64,000 nt of DNA from Paramecium tetraurelia (Eukaryota > Ciliophora > Oligohymenophorea > Peniculida > Parameciidae), in NCBI RefSeq assembly GCF_000165425.1, contig NW_001799233.1, positions 127,256-191,255 of the forward strand. The letters run 5' to 3'. Below, piece after piece: positions 23,943-39,631 of this stretch (the stretch's first letter is position 1; the number at the start of each line of letters is the position of its first letter). Made by a program: the position numbers and the translations under genes. Under the pieces are notes generated by a model, which saw only the letters and a program-made list of their open reading frames with translations, was not told the DNA's origin and made no database searches.

Positions 23943-24926
23943 TCAAAATGATTTCTATTAACGAAGTTCTTCCATTCCTTAACTTACATTGAAGGAAGAT
24001 CCAATTACTTACTAGGAAAACTAGCTTACTCTTTCTGCTTATCCTTATCTAATAGGTTTGCCTTCTAACTTGATTCTTGTGATGAAATACACCATGGGCT
24101 CACTTTCAACAAATTCTTAAACACTAAATATTTGATTTAAATATCTCTATAATTATTCTTGTCTATCTTAGATCTGTTAAGGATTATCAATAGTCTATCC
24201 TATCAATCTTCTTTTTGGAAATTGAGGCAGACAATTTTTGAATTAATATTTTTCTAACAAATTATGGCAATCCCTAAGGTTGCTGTATCTGGTTTCAAAT
24301 TGATATTTAGTTGTCTTCTTAGTGTCTGTTAAAATGATGTGATATTGAACAAAATCTTTTTGAATTGTAAACTCGTTTATTGTAAAATGATATCTCTGAT
24401 AATACCCAGAATTGTTGTTTCCTTTTTGCTTATTTTTTTTATTTGATTGGAACAGCTCTTGCCTTTGTAGAAATGATTTCTTCAGCTCATCCATCTGCAA
24501 CCAGCACAAGTCTTTTGAATATTCAGTGTTGATTTATTCTAATCTACATGTTTCCTCCATAAGTTGCACTTTAGGCAAGTATTCTCGTATAAATTGAAAT
24601 GACCATATGGTTGGCATATTGAGAATGGCTTCTAAATATTACTGCAATTCTTAGGCCTAAGAATTTAAGAATTTAATTACTCTATTCTTAACATCACTTT
24701 GGGAATTTTTGGTTCTCCCAAATATTTTCTTTTTTGGAAATCTTGGAAGTGTTAAATTCAGCTTGAATTCATTATTTTTTTATTATAGTAGTTCGTTCAA
24801 AGCGTTTAAATCAGAATATCTCTTGTAGACACTCTTAAAGCCTTTTTAACAATTGATTTGGAAGTTATAATAGATCACATCATTTCTAGTTTCATAATCA
24901 TTTATTGCCACTGCATATCTCATCAT
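23943..24926 (-). CDS. Protein with two tandem PX domains, 327 aa
   Basis: Single frame of 328 codons. Residues 1-95 form one PX-like domain (YKRYSDLNAL, then LPRFPKKKIFGR). Residues about 170-275 form a second (FVQYHIILTDT, RYSNLRDCHNLL, then LPQFPKRRLIGQ). Each has the RYS-type basic motif, the proline loop and the helix after it. PX domains bind phosphoinositides, chiefly PI3P, on endosomes. Two PX domains without BAR, SH3 or kinase parts is an unusual layout. The start is taken at the first of two adjacent ATGs. Confidence 0.72.
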
Positions 24927-25052
24927 TATATCTTGGTTATTGATTATAAATAATAATTATAATTAAAGTCATAATAGGTTATAATTACAATAATTATGAG
25001 AGTTTATTAAATTAATGAATTTAAGATATATTTGATAGTAGCAAGCCTATAA

Positions 25053-26471
25053 TCAATTAACTTGTTGTCCTAAACAAATATAATACTAATTATAATAATA
25101 GCTTATAAAATCAAATATTTATCTAGCTTAGCAATTGTTAGGCTTCTTAAAATGTAATGTTTTAACTTGCTAGTACTAATGGCCTGTTCTGTTCACCAGA
25201 TCTTAAAAACATATATAAATTATATAAATTAACCAACAACCTGACATTGCCTTTTTAAACGTGATAGAAATTCTGATTTATATTAATTAAATATATACTG
25301 GATTTAATTACTTCAGCTAATCAGCAAGTAGATTAATACTGAATATCAATTACGACATACAAAATTTTAAGAGATCGCTTTTTACCATCTAGAAGATATT
25401 TGGCTGTTTCTACTACTATACAATCACTGTTATCTAATTGTATTCATTCTCTAGAACATCTTTATAGTTTACCTTGCTCTTGTTTTGTATAGTAAAGTAT
25501 TAATCCAGTGAGGGCATAGGTCAACAATTCATTATCCTGGATCTCTTGTCTCACCGATTTCACAAATAAACAAATATTCAATGTCTGCTCCTTAAATTAG
25601 AACGGCTACTTATCATAGGACAAAGATTTAGTTCGTTAATGGAACGATGATGTCATATTGTTTTCTTTCTCAACAATTAATATCTGTAATTTCTCTATGG
25701 ATATTCTTTTCTAAGGGTCTATGGCCAACATATTTGATATTATTGCTTGCATCTTAGGACTGATTTCCTTATTGAATTATATAGGATTGTTGAGATAACA
25801 AAGTAGAAGTTCCTTCTCATTCTATGCTTTAAAAGGAGTATAACCATGAATTAATTAATAGAGTGTGATTCCAAGTGACCAAATATCTGATTAATAGGTA
25901 TGCTGATTATTTGTTAGGGTTTCTGGCGACATGTACAGAGGACTTCCGAAATTAAATTGGTAATTTGAATTTTCTTTAATTGCGAATCCGAAATCGGCTA
26001 GTTTGAAACAATTCTATGAAATAAAGATATTCGATGGTTTAATATCATTATGTATTATTTCTAAATAACGAGTTTCTATTACTTTATTTCTTCAACGTCA
26101 ATAAGGCATTACACATTTAATTCAAAAAATTCAACGCTTGCACTTCATTAAACTATTTATTTTTATTCATTTGATCTATGAAGTATTTTCTAAAATATAC
26201 CTTCTAAACTCCCATATTAGCATAATTCTGTTATGATGAATGTATACGAAGAGTTCTTTATAATTTCAAACAATTTGATGATGTTTTAACAATTTAAAGT
26301 TTACAAAATTTCTATTTCCGTTCCTAATAACTTGATCTAGGGTTCACTCATTTATTAATGATTTATCACTTTTATAGCATAAAATTAATTATTTTCCTAC
26401 GATTGTGCCCTATAAACTTTACATGAATAGCCTTAACCTATTGGTTCACATATTTTGTATTTTCCAATCAT
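25053..26471 (-). CDS. Serine/threonine protein kinase (ULK-like), 449 aa
   Basis: Introns 26176-26200, 26061-26082 and 25451-25472 leave 450 codons. The kinase domain comes first: Gly loop IGQGYSCKVY, catalytic Lys in FYAIKV, catalytic loop HNDIKPSN (Arg of the usual HRD replaced by Asn), DFG as LADFGFA, and SPE as MSPETL. The last 150 residues are Gln-rich with no known domain. The order and the loop fit ULK/CAMK-type kinases of ciliates; the exact family is uncertain. An Arg-less HxD kinase may not need activation-loop phosphorylation (general kinase knowledge). Confidence 0.8.
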
Positions 26472-27295
26472 AAATTTACTAAAATTTTAGTTAAATAGAA
26501 TTTCTTAATTACATTAATTTTAATTTATGAAGAGCAAATTTATCTTCAATAGTGATCCCCAACAAATATGAGAATATTCAGATGTACAATTATAAATAAT
26601 GAAAACTATAAATGCATTTCGAAATAGAATTAATTATATAATAAATATTAATGCTCTATTCTCAACTTGTCCAAGTGAAGAATGTAAATTAGAAAGTAAA
26701 TGAATTATTTCTGTCATTCTTATGATTTACTTGACCCAAACTCAAATACTTTTGATATATATTTGTTTAAAACTTATTTATTCACATACTCACTTCTGAA
26801 TTATATTCAAAGATAAGATTAGAACAAGGACAACTATAATTGCAATAAAAAGTCAATAAGTAAATATATTTGCCATTCCTTCAGATATAAATTTGAATTG
26901 CATAAAAGTAAAAGAAAATATTGAATCTCCCCTTTAAAATATAAATTAGTCGATATTTAAAAATACAAAATAACTCAACACCCTTCAATCTTTTTATTCA
27001 TAATTAAATTATAGGATATGTATTTAGCATTATTTTTCATTTAAATATATTCAATTTCTAGTACATAATAGATTTTTATTATTATAATTATTATGTTATT
27101 CGATTTATGAGTTAATTTTGATTTTAATATAATGAAACATAGATACTCCATTACAATAAGGTTTTAAAATATAATTGAAAAATGTGAATAAAATGTATGT
27201 TTGTTTAATTAAATCTAAATTTCATCAAAACTACCTAAGAGAAATTCAGAAATTTTAAGGAGCATATTTATATTTATTAAAATTATTAAAATAAC
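26472..27295. other. Intergenic, AT-rich
   Basis: About 820 bp between two minus-strand genes, with no supported gene. Confidence 0.45.
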
Positions 27296-28015
27296 TCAAG
27301 CTTTGTTTAATTATTTAAGTTCTTCCATTTTACTTGGAAATGAGACATATTCAAATTTACATCCTGGATGCAGTTTATTAAGGACTTCTTCGTAATTGCC
27401 AAAATCATCTATCAATCCTAATTATTTTGCTTATTCTCCATTATAAACTTCAGCCTTAAATACATTTTAATCAACTATATTCTTTCTGTAGGATTTAACA
27501 TGATCAATAAACATTTAATGTGTATATTCCAATTTATCTACCCATTATGTAGCACCTTATGGATTAAATTCTGAAAATGCACTGTTTACTACTTCATGTA
27601 TTTAGTCATTTGAAGATAAGAATTTTGCTTCAATTCCTAACTTTTCTAAAGCTTTTTTAATTCCATGCCATTAACTAATCACTCCAACACTCCCAACTAA
27701 TGAACTTTGATCAGCAAATACTTTATCACCAATACAAAGTACAAAATAGCCTCCAGATGCAGCAACATCTTCAGCAAATGTATAAATAGGTATGTTATGC
27801 TTTTATTTGAATAGGTTCAATTTTTGACATATAATGTCACTTTACACTGGTAAGCCTCCTGGAGAATTTATAAGGACTGCCAAAGCACATAGATTTTTAG
27901 ATTTGATTTTATCCAATTGATCTTATATTTTATCTCCGGACTTCTATTTAATGACTCCACTTAAACGTATGATTGGAATTCTAGGTTTCGTAAATAATTT
28001 TAATAGTGTCTGCAT
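27296..28015 (-). CDS. S49-family (SppA/SohB-type) serine peptidase, 239 aa
   Basis: Uninterrupted frame of 240 codons. It shows the family landmarks in order: LINSPGG, the nucleophile motif AASGGYF with Ser near residue 87, VGSVGVI, and a C-terminal VYNGEQAKQLGLIDD stretch. S49 enzymes cut leftover signal peptides or membrane proteins using a Ser/Lys dyad. There is no clear membrane anchor. The N-terminus (MQTLLKLFTKPRIP) is short, basic and hydrophobic and could act as an organelle presequence. The family is mainly bacterial and organellar, so endosymbiont or bacterial ancestry is likely but untested. Confidence 0.86.
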
Positions 28016-28067
28016 GCTTATTAGGATTTATGATATAAATATATATATATTAAAATATTAAAATTGA

Positions 28068-28782
28068 TCATTTCATCCATGGCTTACTTGGATTACCGGT
28101 ATTGGAGAATCCTGGGAGATCATTAAGGTAGTTAATTGTTGGGACAGGGTTTGATAATTGTTATTATAAAGGTTATTGCTCTTAATTCGATGTGTTTTCT
28201 TCACTATGATTCCAGAAATCATTTTATTGTATAGGTAATTGAGATGTGTCAACTTGATTATCTAATTATTATTATTGTTCTGCTTCTTCGATTTCTTATT
28301 ACTTTAATGCAACTTCAATTTCTTATTTTTCTTTGATTTTCTTCTTCATATGTGCCAACAACGCACCAATCAATAGAATGACTGCATATTTAATTTAAGA
28401 ATACCAACTAACAAAAGCAATCGTATTGCAATTATCCATTACTTACCAATTTGAGTACTAGTGTTTACTACTGATTTACCTATCTATGTCATAGTCAATT
28501 CCCCTTTAAGAAATTGCTTGATTCGGAGCAATGTTAACAGTTTATTAATTGAAGTGACAGCTCCCGATTTAAAGAATTCCAATAATTTCTTAGTTTTCTC
28601 CATCAACATTGAACCAAATATGCACAATTGAACAGCTGAAAATGAGATTCCCATTAAAGATTAGATGCCCTTTATAAAATGATTACACTATTTACTTAAA
28701 CTACACTTTAGTAATCATTTCTAAGGCCGTTTTGCTATTGAGGTTGTTAGCCTCTGTTATTCATGGTCATTCGAGGGTTCAT
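28068..28782 (-). CDS. Membrane protein, PEX13-like candidate, 221 aa
   Basis: With introns 28670-28695 (26 nt, AAG) and 28382-28404 (23 nt, CAG) the frame holds 222 codons. It has a Gln/Asn-rich N-terminus, then a helical region (SLMGISFSAVQLCIFGSM ... LLEFFKSGAVTSINKL) and a hydrophobic span near residue 125 followed by KKKIKEKQ. The C-terminus is Gln-rich and ends in an NDLPGF/KPWMK tail. The layout recalls the middle of peroxin-13 without its SH3 domain, but I would not rely on that. Both introns have non-TAG acceptors, so the model needs transcript support. Confidence 0.45.
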
Positions 28783-28818
28783 GTAATTATTATACATAAT
28801 AATTTTATTATATTGTAA

Positions 28819-30040
28819 TCATTTATTTTATTTTACTAAATCATCTATTGAAAAGTATAAACCCAGAACTCCAGCACTCACTCCCATAAACATAACAAGC
28901 GAAGCTTCAATCCATTCAAAGATCCTCAGGCTGGATTTGAAATATAGCAAATACAGAGTTATTGGATAAATGAATTGCAGGAATGTTCCAAACACCATTC
29001 CGATTAAATTAAGAAAAGTATTGAAACTTGGAATGATATAGGCTATCACGTATAAAATGGACGTAACAATTAGTCTTTCAACAATCCATATGATCTTCGT
29101 GTCTCTTATTTTTAATCTGTTTTCAATTATAGTAAATGCAGGATATATTTGAACTGGATAAGTGAATAAAATTGATATGGCATATAAAAACTACAAAGCA
29201 AATGCCCAGATTTTATCTTTGGGCAAATTAAAAACAATAATTTATTGTAATTATGAACCCAAAGCTATGCAATTGATTATTATGAAAGAAATGTACATAA
29301 ACAAACATGTTAACGAACTGCTCAAAAATACAAATGGGAATTTCTTTTGATCTTTCATTGAATATCTTACAGGGAGTGTTGTACATATCCCTTCATAGGC
29401 AAACATGGCAACCCCAATAAATTTAAACATACCCGATGCATTGAATGCGACAACATCCTCAGCTTTTCCAAACTAGGATATAGAAATTCCTGAAATTGCA
29501 ACCAAAACAAAGACTGCAATAAAAAATCCTGCTGTACTAGTTTTATGGAAGAAATGCAAATCCCTGATCAAAGATAAGGGAATGATCACCAATAACGATA
29601 TGATTACACTAACATAATTGGGGAGGTTTGATAGTGCTAACTAGCACATTTGTTGAAAAAATATTATATATGCAATACAAGCAAATAACTAAAATAACAT
29701 TTGATATATATACTTACTAACCTGATAAAAAGACATCCAAGATTGAAGCTGAGATTGGTCCCATATATTACTTCACGATTTTGGTATAATAATGAATATC
29801 TGATTCTTCAGCCACTTTTATTAACATTAAACTGGTTCTGATTGTTCCATAGGATAGAATCAGGAGCAATATACTTGCCAAAGCATAGCCACACTCATTT
29901 GCAGAATAAGGTAAATCCAATATTGCTATTCCCACCAGACTCTTGATAAAATTGAAGAAGGCTTGACTGCTATTGGATAATTCTTTGCTGTTATGTGAAT
30001 GTTCGGGATCTTCTGGATTGCTTGCGAAACTCTCTTCCAT
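28819..30040 (-). CDS. Amino-acid transporter, AAAP/SLC36-38 type, 398 aa
   Basis: One 25-nt intron (29689-29713) and 399 codons. After an acidic N-terminus the protein starts the typical AAAP core: FNFIKSLVGIAILDLPYSAN, then about ten more hydrophobic spans. AFNASGMFKFIGVAMFAYEG is the family's mid-protein motif, and a final IDDLVK end lies just after the last span. AAAP proteins move neutral amino acids with H+ or Na+ across the plasma or vacuolar membrane. The substrate cannot be predicted from sequence alone. Confidence 0.85.
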
Positions 30041-30137
30041 ATTTTATATTTATTTTAATTAATAATCTATATGCTTAATTCTTTATTTCTGAGCATTATA
30101 ATGAAATAATATAAAAAATTTAATTGAAAGTAGAAGG

Positions 30138-33319
<3,182 letters not shown>

Positions 33320-33448
33320 TTATTTAAATGAGTTCTATTTATAAAAGTTATTTGTTCTTATTGAATTTCTGTTCAAAAAAATAATTAAAATTTGGGATTA
33401 TTTAATTATAAAATATGTACCTCACTTTTAAAATTTTATTAATAAATA

Positions 33449-33988
33449 ATGGAAAATAATCTTGATCAGACAGCTTCCTTCTTTCACAATCCCAAACTCA
33501 AAATACCAAAATTGAAATGCACTTATGAAGTTATTTGCTCTCCTGATCTCGAGATTCCTACTTTTAGTAGAAAAGACGACTCATACTAATAAAAATCATT
33601 ATTCAAGCAATGTCAAAGAAGAAACAGCCAAAATAACCTTACTCATAACAATCTACAAAATATATTCCATTAAATATCCTTAAAAAAGGCGAATTCTGAC
33701 TCTAAACCTAATCCCAAAGTCCCACCACTGAAGATACAGTAAAAAACCCTACTTTCCAAAGTTTCAGACTAAAAATCAACAAGTCAACATTCCACAACTA
33801 TATTGAGGGGAAGGGGGAGCATCAAAATACTCCAAAACCCTTTCATCACAGACTCTCGCCATTCTCAAAAATCGACTTGTACTTCAGGAAGTCAACCTCC
33901 ACAACCAAAAGGAAAACCATTTTTATAAAGGAAAGCTTAAATACAAATGGTGAATAGAGTTTTCTCTTCGATGTCGTAGCATAAATGA
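33449..33988 (+). CDS. Hypothetical basic protein, 179 aa
   Basis: Intronless frame of 180 codons, ATG 33449 to TGA 33986-33988. It is rich in Lys, Ser, Gln, Asn and Pro, appears disordered, and has several basic clusters (RRNSQ, RGRGS). Base composition is less AT-rich than its flanks, which supports coding. No domain, signal or membrane span is seen. It lies 129 bp downstream of the PRP16 stop on the same strand. Confidence 0.55.
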
Positions 33989-34418
33989 ATTTAATTAAAT
34001 TTTTGTCTCAAAAATTCGTATTATATTCATTCTCTTAGATTATGGAAGCACAAATGATACAGCAAACAAGACTCGATATGATTTGACTGTTTTTCTAACT
34101 AAAATTAATACAATTATAAAAAAGCCTATAGTGATCATTTAAGTTATAAAATTAAATTCTCTCCTTATGGTATTAAAATTATTAACTACATATTTAAAAA
34201 CCACCAATATGCTCTACAATGATATTAATCTAAGAAAGAATTTATTCAAAAATTTAATATTTTTGAATCTCCAATATTGATTTGATAACATTAAAATATT
34301 GAAATGTTTTATCAGATATAAAGTGATTACTTATCTAACTCAGATAAATTATTCTAGTTATGAAAATTAAACCAAAAATAAATGAGATGATTTTATTTAA
34401 TATTTTATCTAACGAATT
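33989..34418. other. Intergenic, AT-rich
   Basis: About 430 bp between two plus-strand genes; nothing supported. Confidence 0.45.
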
Positions 34419-36338
34419 ATGGATCATTTTGAGAGAATTCGAAAAATTGGTAAAGGTAATTTTGGTGATGTTCTTTTGGTATCAAGAAAAAGTGATGGAA
34501 AAGTAAGTTAGATCTTTCTATCGAAAGCAATTTGCACTTAAAAGAGTGGATTTAAGTATGAGGGAAAGCTTTGTAGTTGACCCTCTCAATGAAGTTAAGG
34601 TTCTCAAATCGTTAGACCATATGAACATCATTAAACACTACGATTCGTTTGTCCACAATAATAAACTGTGTATTCTAATGGAATATGCCGAGAATGGTAA
34701 ACTTTTGAAAAATAATCCAAGCTGATCTCAGTTTAAAAATCAAAGAGGCTAAACATAATAATCAATTCATTCAAGAACCTACAGTTCTGTATTTCATTTA
34801 TGCATTATTATAGATTCTTGCCTGGTTAACCTAATTGGCAGTAGCGCTCAATTACCTCCATTCTCAAAAGATACTTCATAGAGACATCAAAGTACAAAAC
34901 ATATTCCTTTGCAATGATGGAATTGTAAGATAATTTGAATATCCTAGGTGAAATTGGGTGATTTCGGCATCTCTAGAACCTTAGAAAACACGTCTGAATT
35001 GGCACAAACCTCAATAGGTATTAATTGCAAGAAACGAATAATTTAGGTACACCGTTTTATCTCTCTCCTGAATTGTGTCAGAACCAGTCATATAATCATA
35101 AGATTGACATTTGGATGTTGGGATGTACCATTTATGAATTGTGCACACTACAAAAACCATTTACTGCTGAATCAATCAATGTAATATAATCTATATTAAA
35201 TAAAGGCTTTGGCCACCAAAATTATTAACGAATAACATACAAAAATCTCTGATCACTATTCAGATTTTCTATCAAATCTTATTGATGAAATGCTACAGAA
35301 ATAACCAGAAAAAAGGCCAGAAATTTCAAAAATACTGTCATTTCCATAAATTCAAACAGAATTATAAAAACTATCTCAAATCTATCAACCTAATTATATT
35401 ACTCATTAGAATTATGGATTTTCATCCAGTAAAAAGAGCAACAGAATGCAACAGAATTCAATACACTTCTTAGTTGAAAAATCAAAATAATAATAAGGGT
35501 AATCCCCAATCTGTTCAAGAAGGAGCTAGTCTAAACTCAACACTCCTTATTAGGGCTATAAAACAGACATTGTTGATTAAAACAGTCCACATTTTAAATT
35601 AAATGGAAAACAATTAGTTTCCAATTTACATACTCTTCCTGACTACATCGATGATTAACAAAAGACCTAAACCCCGATTTCCACTCAAAGAACAGAATCC
35701 AATGAAATCAATTCGAAATAGCTAAAATATTAAAAGTCTATTTCGATTAATACTCAAATTGATGATAATAATAATAAAAGAAATCAAGAAATGGAAAGCT
35801 AACCTACTCTATTAAAAAACCAAAAATCATTCACTTTTGTTGATATCTTTTTCAATCCTAATACTCCTACATCCCCTAATAGATCTTTATTATTAACTGA
35901 CTTCCTTAAACGAAAATTGGGAAATGAAAAGTTTTATTAAATGAAAATAGTATTTTTATTGAATTAATCTTTTTAGTTACTTGAGTAAAACAATGATCCA
36001 ATTAAATTGCTAGATTAAGAACAGGGTTTAGTGTAAGACATCATAGGAGAACAAAATATGGATTGCGTTAGAGTAACATATAAATAAATCAATAGATTTT
36101 TAAACTATTAATCAGTTGTTCTATAACTCCTTAAGCAAGTCATGGTAGAGCAAAAAGTGCTTAGGTTTTTACCCATGAAAAACAGGAAACCTTAATGGAT
36201 ATCATAAAGGCGTCTGATTTTTAACCTTAAAATTCCATAGGCTCTAATCCAGGATTAGAAATTTCATTTAAAAATCTCTAACATTTCACTGAGGAATAAT
36301 AATAGGCTCTATAGCAAATAAAGGAAATGAGTTTATGA
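34419..36338 (+). CDS. NEK-family (NIMA-related) protein kinase, 580 aa
   Basis: Seven introns (34503-34527, 34697-34721, 34925-34947, 35018-35046, 35181-35205, 35950-35976 and 36073-36095) leave exactly 581 codons. The kinase domain, residues 1 to about 270, has [45 protein letters not shown], the NEK-type [20 protein letters not shown], and [14 protein letters not shown]. The DLS and LENT motifs are NEK hallmarks. The C-terminal half is Gln- and Ser-rich with no known domain. NEKs control cilia length and the cell cycle; ciliates carry many. Three of the seven introns end in AAG, and the kinase motifs on both sides fix those splices. Confidence 0.85.
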
Positions 36339-36965
36339 CCAACTAAAAGTTTCTTTGTATTTTTATTAAAAATTCTTCTAGTTGTTTCAACATCTTTATC
36401 ACTCACCAATTTATAATTAAACTTGAATTTTCAAAGATAACGAGATCAATCTTTAATAAAACCTTTTTCTCATTTCATCAAAATAAAACTGATTTATTAA
36501 TTTTATTAAGTGATAAACTTTAATTAAAAATAAGCTATGAAATTTAACATTATTTTATTATAAAGATTTTTTGTAATATTGATGTTAAATGTCTTAGCTG
36601 AAATAAGATGTCTATTGTTTTTATGATTAAGGCTTACAATTATTTATTTTTCAGTTATATAATTAATTATATCAATTAAAATTGTATGTTGATATATTTT
36701 AATTTTCCTTCTTAATATTAAATAATTATGAATAACTTCATTTTCTCTTCCTTTATTATTTTAATCGCCAATAAATCATAATAAACATAATCCTGATATT
36801 GCAAGATATCGATTATTATCTGAATTTCTTAATGACAAGAGATATATGCTTCAAATCAATAAGTATTTTTGGTAGGTAATATATACCCATATAGAGTTGA
36901 AATCCATCTTTTTCATTTGATTTGAGTAGCTGAATACAAATGTAATTGTTTTAGCTTTTAATTTA
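36339..36965. other. Intergenic, AT-rich
   Basis: About 630 bp, no supported gene. Confidence 0.45.
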
Positions 36966-39558
36966 ATGGAATAAGTAATAATTCAAAAAATTTTCAAGAA
37001 TGTAAGTGCAAGTTCAGAATTAATTTCATTGGATCACTATAGATGTTGTTAATTTATTTCAAAAAATACAAATTAATTTATATTACGTAATCAAATCGTT
37101 ATTCCCTACTTATCATTATCCGATCATGCAACAGAAGAAATAAAAAAAGTATGTCTCAATATAGAATTTAGATAATCAAGAAGTCCTTAAAGGAATCCGT
37201 TAACAACGAATACCTCTCTTATTTGTAATACAACCAATATCTCAGCAAATAAAATTGTTAAAAAGAGAGGAGCATCAGCAACAATACCAACTGATTCATA
37301 TCGAATTGAGAGGAGAGATTAAGTTGAAAAGCGTAAGGTTTCTAAAACATACAAATTAACGAATTAAGAAAAAAATAATTTTGTAAGAAAAGAATCAAAG
37401 TTAAAGGAAATTTAGAGAAGATAGGAGATAGGACTGGATTTTTTAAACAAAATTCCCAAAAAAAAAATTTAACTGCTTCTACAAAGTATAACTTCACTAT
37501 TAGTGTGTAGGATAGAAAACTTAAGGATTATCACATATTGAAAAGGACATACCTAAAAAGGCTTAAAGTACTTAAAATAATAGATTACATTTAAAGTAGA
37601 AAAATTAATTACATCAGTAGCAAAAATAAAACGAATAAATGAATAGAAAGAAGGAGACTAAAAAATAATTGCAAAATAGTAGAAATATTTTGAAAAGTAA
37701 AACTATTTTAAATTATAGAAAGTTCATCTTAATAAAAATGTAAAAAAAGAAGTATAACTTCGATAACTCAAAAGAAGGAATTCACACAGAGAAATTCTAG
37801 TTTAAAAAATAAAAATGAGATAATAACTTAACTCGCTGGTTATGAAGGAGAATTGCTGGAAAAATATAAAAAGTTATAAGCTCGATATTCTAAAATATAT
37901 TAAGCATTTTTTGATGAGAGTAGTTGCGTATAGTATTTAACAGATACAGATCCTTATTTGTTGCCTTCTTAACCAACCTCGAATAAATAACAATAGGGTT
38001 TAACTGAAGAGTTCTCGTTGAATAGAGATGAGAAAATTTAACTTAAAGAGTTTGGCATTCTCGAAAATAAATTTAATAGAATGCATTCGGCAGCAACTAA
38101 AATCTAGAAGGTTTGGCGAGGATACATCACCAGAAAATTGATTTTGGATTAGTAATTCGAATAATACTATTACAAATAACCAGAAGTTTTTAATGAGGAA
38201 ACATTCAGAAGTCAATTTCGATTCGAAAAAGATAGTTAATCTATACAATAAGGAAGAGAACAAACCTTAAATTAGCTTACTCATTAGACTGATATTAATT
38301 TCATATTAGATTTGGAGTCTGAAAAGAAGGAGAAGGAAGAACTTAAAAGAAGTCCTAAAATCTCTGGTAAATTCGTTAGGTATCAAAAATTGAAGTGGCA
38401 AGAACTAATCAACTATATTTCTGAGTTAGAGAGTCAAGTTTAGGAGAAAACTATTAATGAAGTTCTTTAAGATTTGAAACTATTCACACAGTAATGTTCT
38501 TAAGATTGCTCACTTACCAAATTTTAAATAAAGAAATTAGAGATCTAAGTTCCTCAATTTTCATAAGAATCCATGGTCATGAGTGAAATAAGATAAGCCA
38601 TGTGTTCTGAAAAGTTAATGAGATAAATCCTTACATCATCAATAAAGTAAGAGAACGAATCGATTTTTGAAGAATAACCGTTTCAATAATTCGCCTCTAA
38701 AAAAATTGATGAAATTCTGAATAGAAACTAAATGGATGAATTAATAAAGATGAGATAGTTAATTGTGCAAGAACGATAGAAATCATAACATTAGGCTTTG
38801 ACCAAAGAATTTGAACAAAAATTAATATCACCAAATACCTTTGAGGAAAGATACCAAACTTTAGAAAAATGGGTCACTAAATAATATGATGAAATTGAAA
38901 ATAATAAAATCGATTTTGAAAAAGGATGGTAAGGATTATATGATACCTTTATTTAAACTGAAAAAGAACTTAGATTTTTGCAGCAATAGAAGTATTCATA
39001 ACTTTCTCAGATTTCCTATTCTCAACAGTTTATAAATTATTCAATTTCAGCCTTTTCGGATTCAGCCTAAAGTAATAAAATGAATTCTATTTATCGATAC
39101 AAAAACTCTTTATAGGAACTATCAAATTAAAATGAAACTCTTTTATATAATAATCTTAATGAAGATTTTGAGAATAAACGTTTAAAAACTCATACTTCTA
39201 CTTCTTAAACTCCTGATGAAAAGCTTAGATTTCAGCATTTGAAGAATTACCATGAAACTATAGAATGGAATGATGAATAATTATTGACTAGTCAATAGTT
39301 TCTATCAAACCAATAAGTTAAAGAGTCAAAAATAAATAATGCTATTAAGAACGCTCCCTAAAAAAGCTTGGAGTAGGCTGAGATAGATTACCTTCACTAG
39401 GAAGTATGACTTATTTACAATGATAGGTTTAAAATGAGGAATTGAGTTGGGTTAATTATAACGAATTCAAATTTTATGTACTCATGGATATCTCTAATTT
39501 AGTTTTTAATGAATTAATAGAGGAATTTACAGAGGAATGTATATAGCAATAATTTTGA
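36966..39558 (+). CDS. Long IQ-motif coiled-coil protein, about 840 aa
   Basis: Model with introns 37400-37424, 37697-37718 and 39404-39426; 841 codons. The first 250 residues are basic and disordered. An IQ motif (AATKIQKVWRGYITRK) lies near residue 355 and should bind calmodulin or centrin. A helical, Gln/Glu-rich region follows. After the last intron comes a conserved-looking end (FKFYVLMDISNLVFNELIEE) resembling C-termini of centrosomal and ciliary proteins. The 5' third is uncertain: other ATGs and splice choices exist, and a run of 10 A at 37458-37467 could hide an indel. The IQ and C-terminal parts are firm. Confidence 0.62.
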
Positions 39559-39631
39559 AACAAACTTGTCATTATATAATATTCATAATCATTTAGTAAA
39601 TGTTATTAGAAAAAATTTAATAACAATATTA

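Noticed and set aside
37458-37467. Homopolymer error at the A10 run in the IQ gene
   Set aside because: A 25-nt intron at 37400-37424 gives an intact frame without any correction, so an indel is not required, though not excluded.
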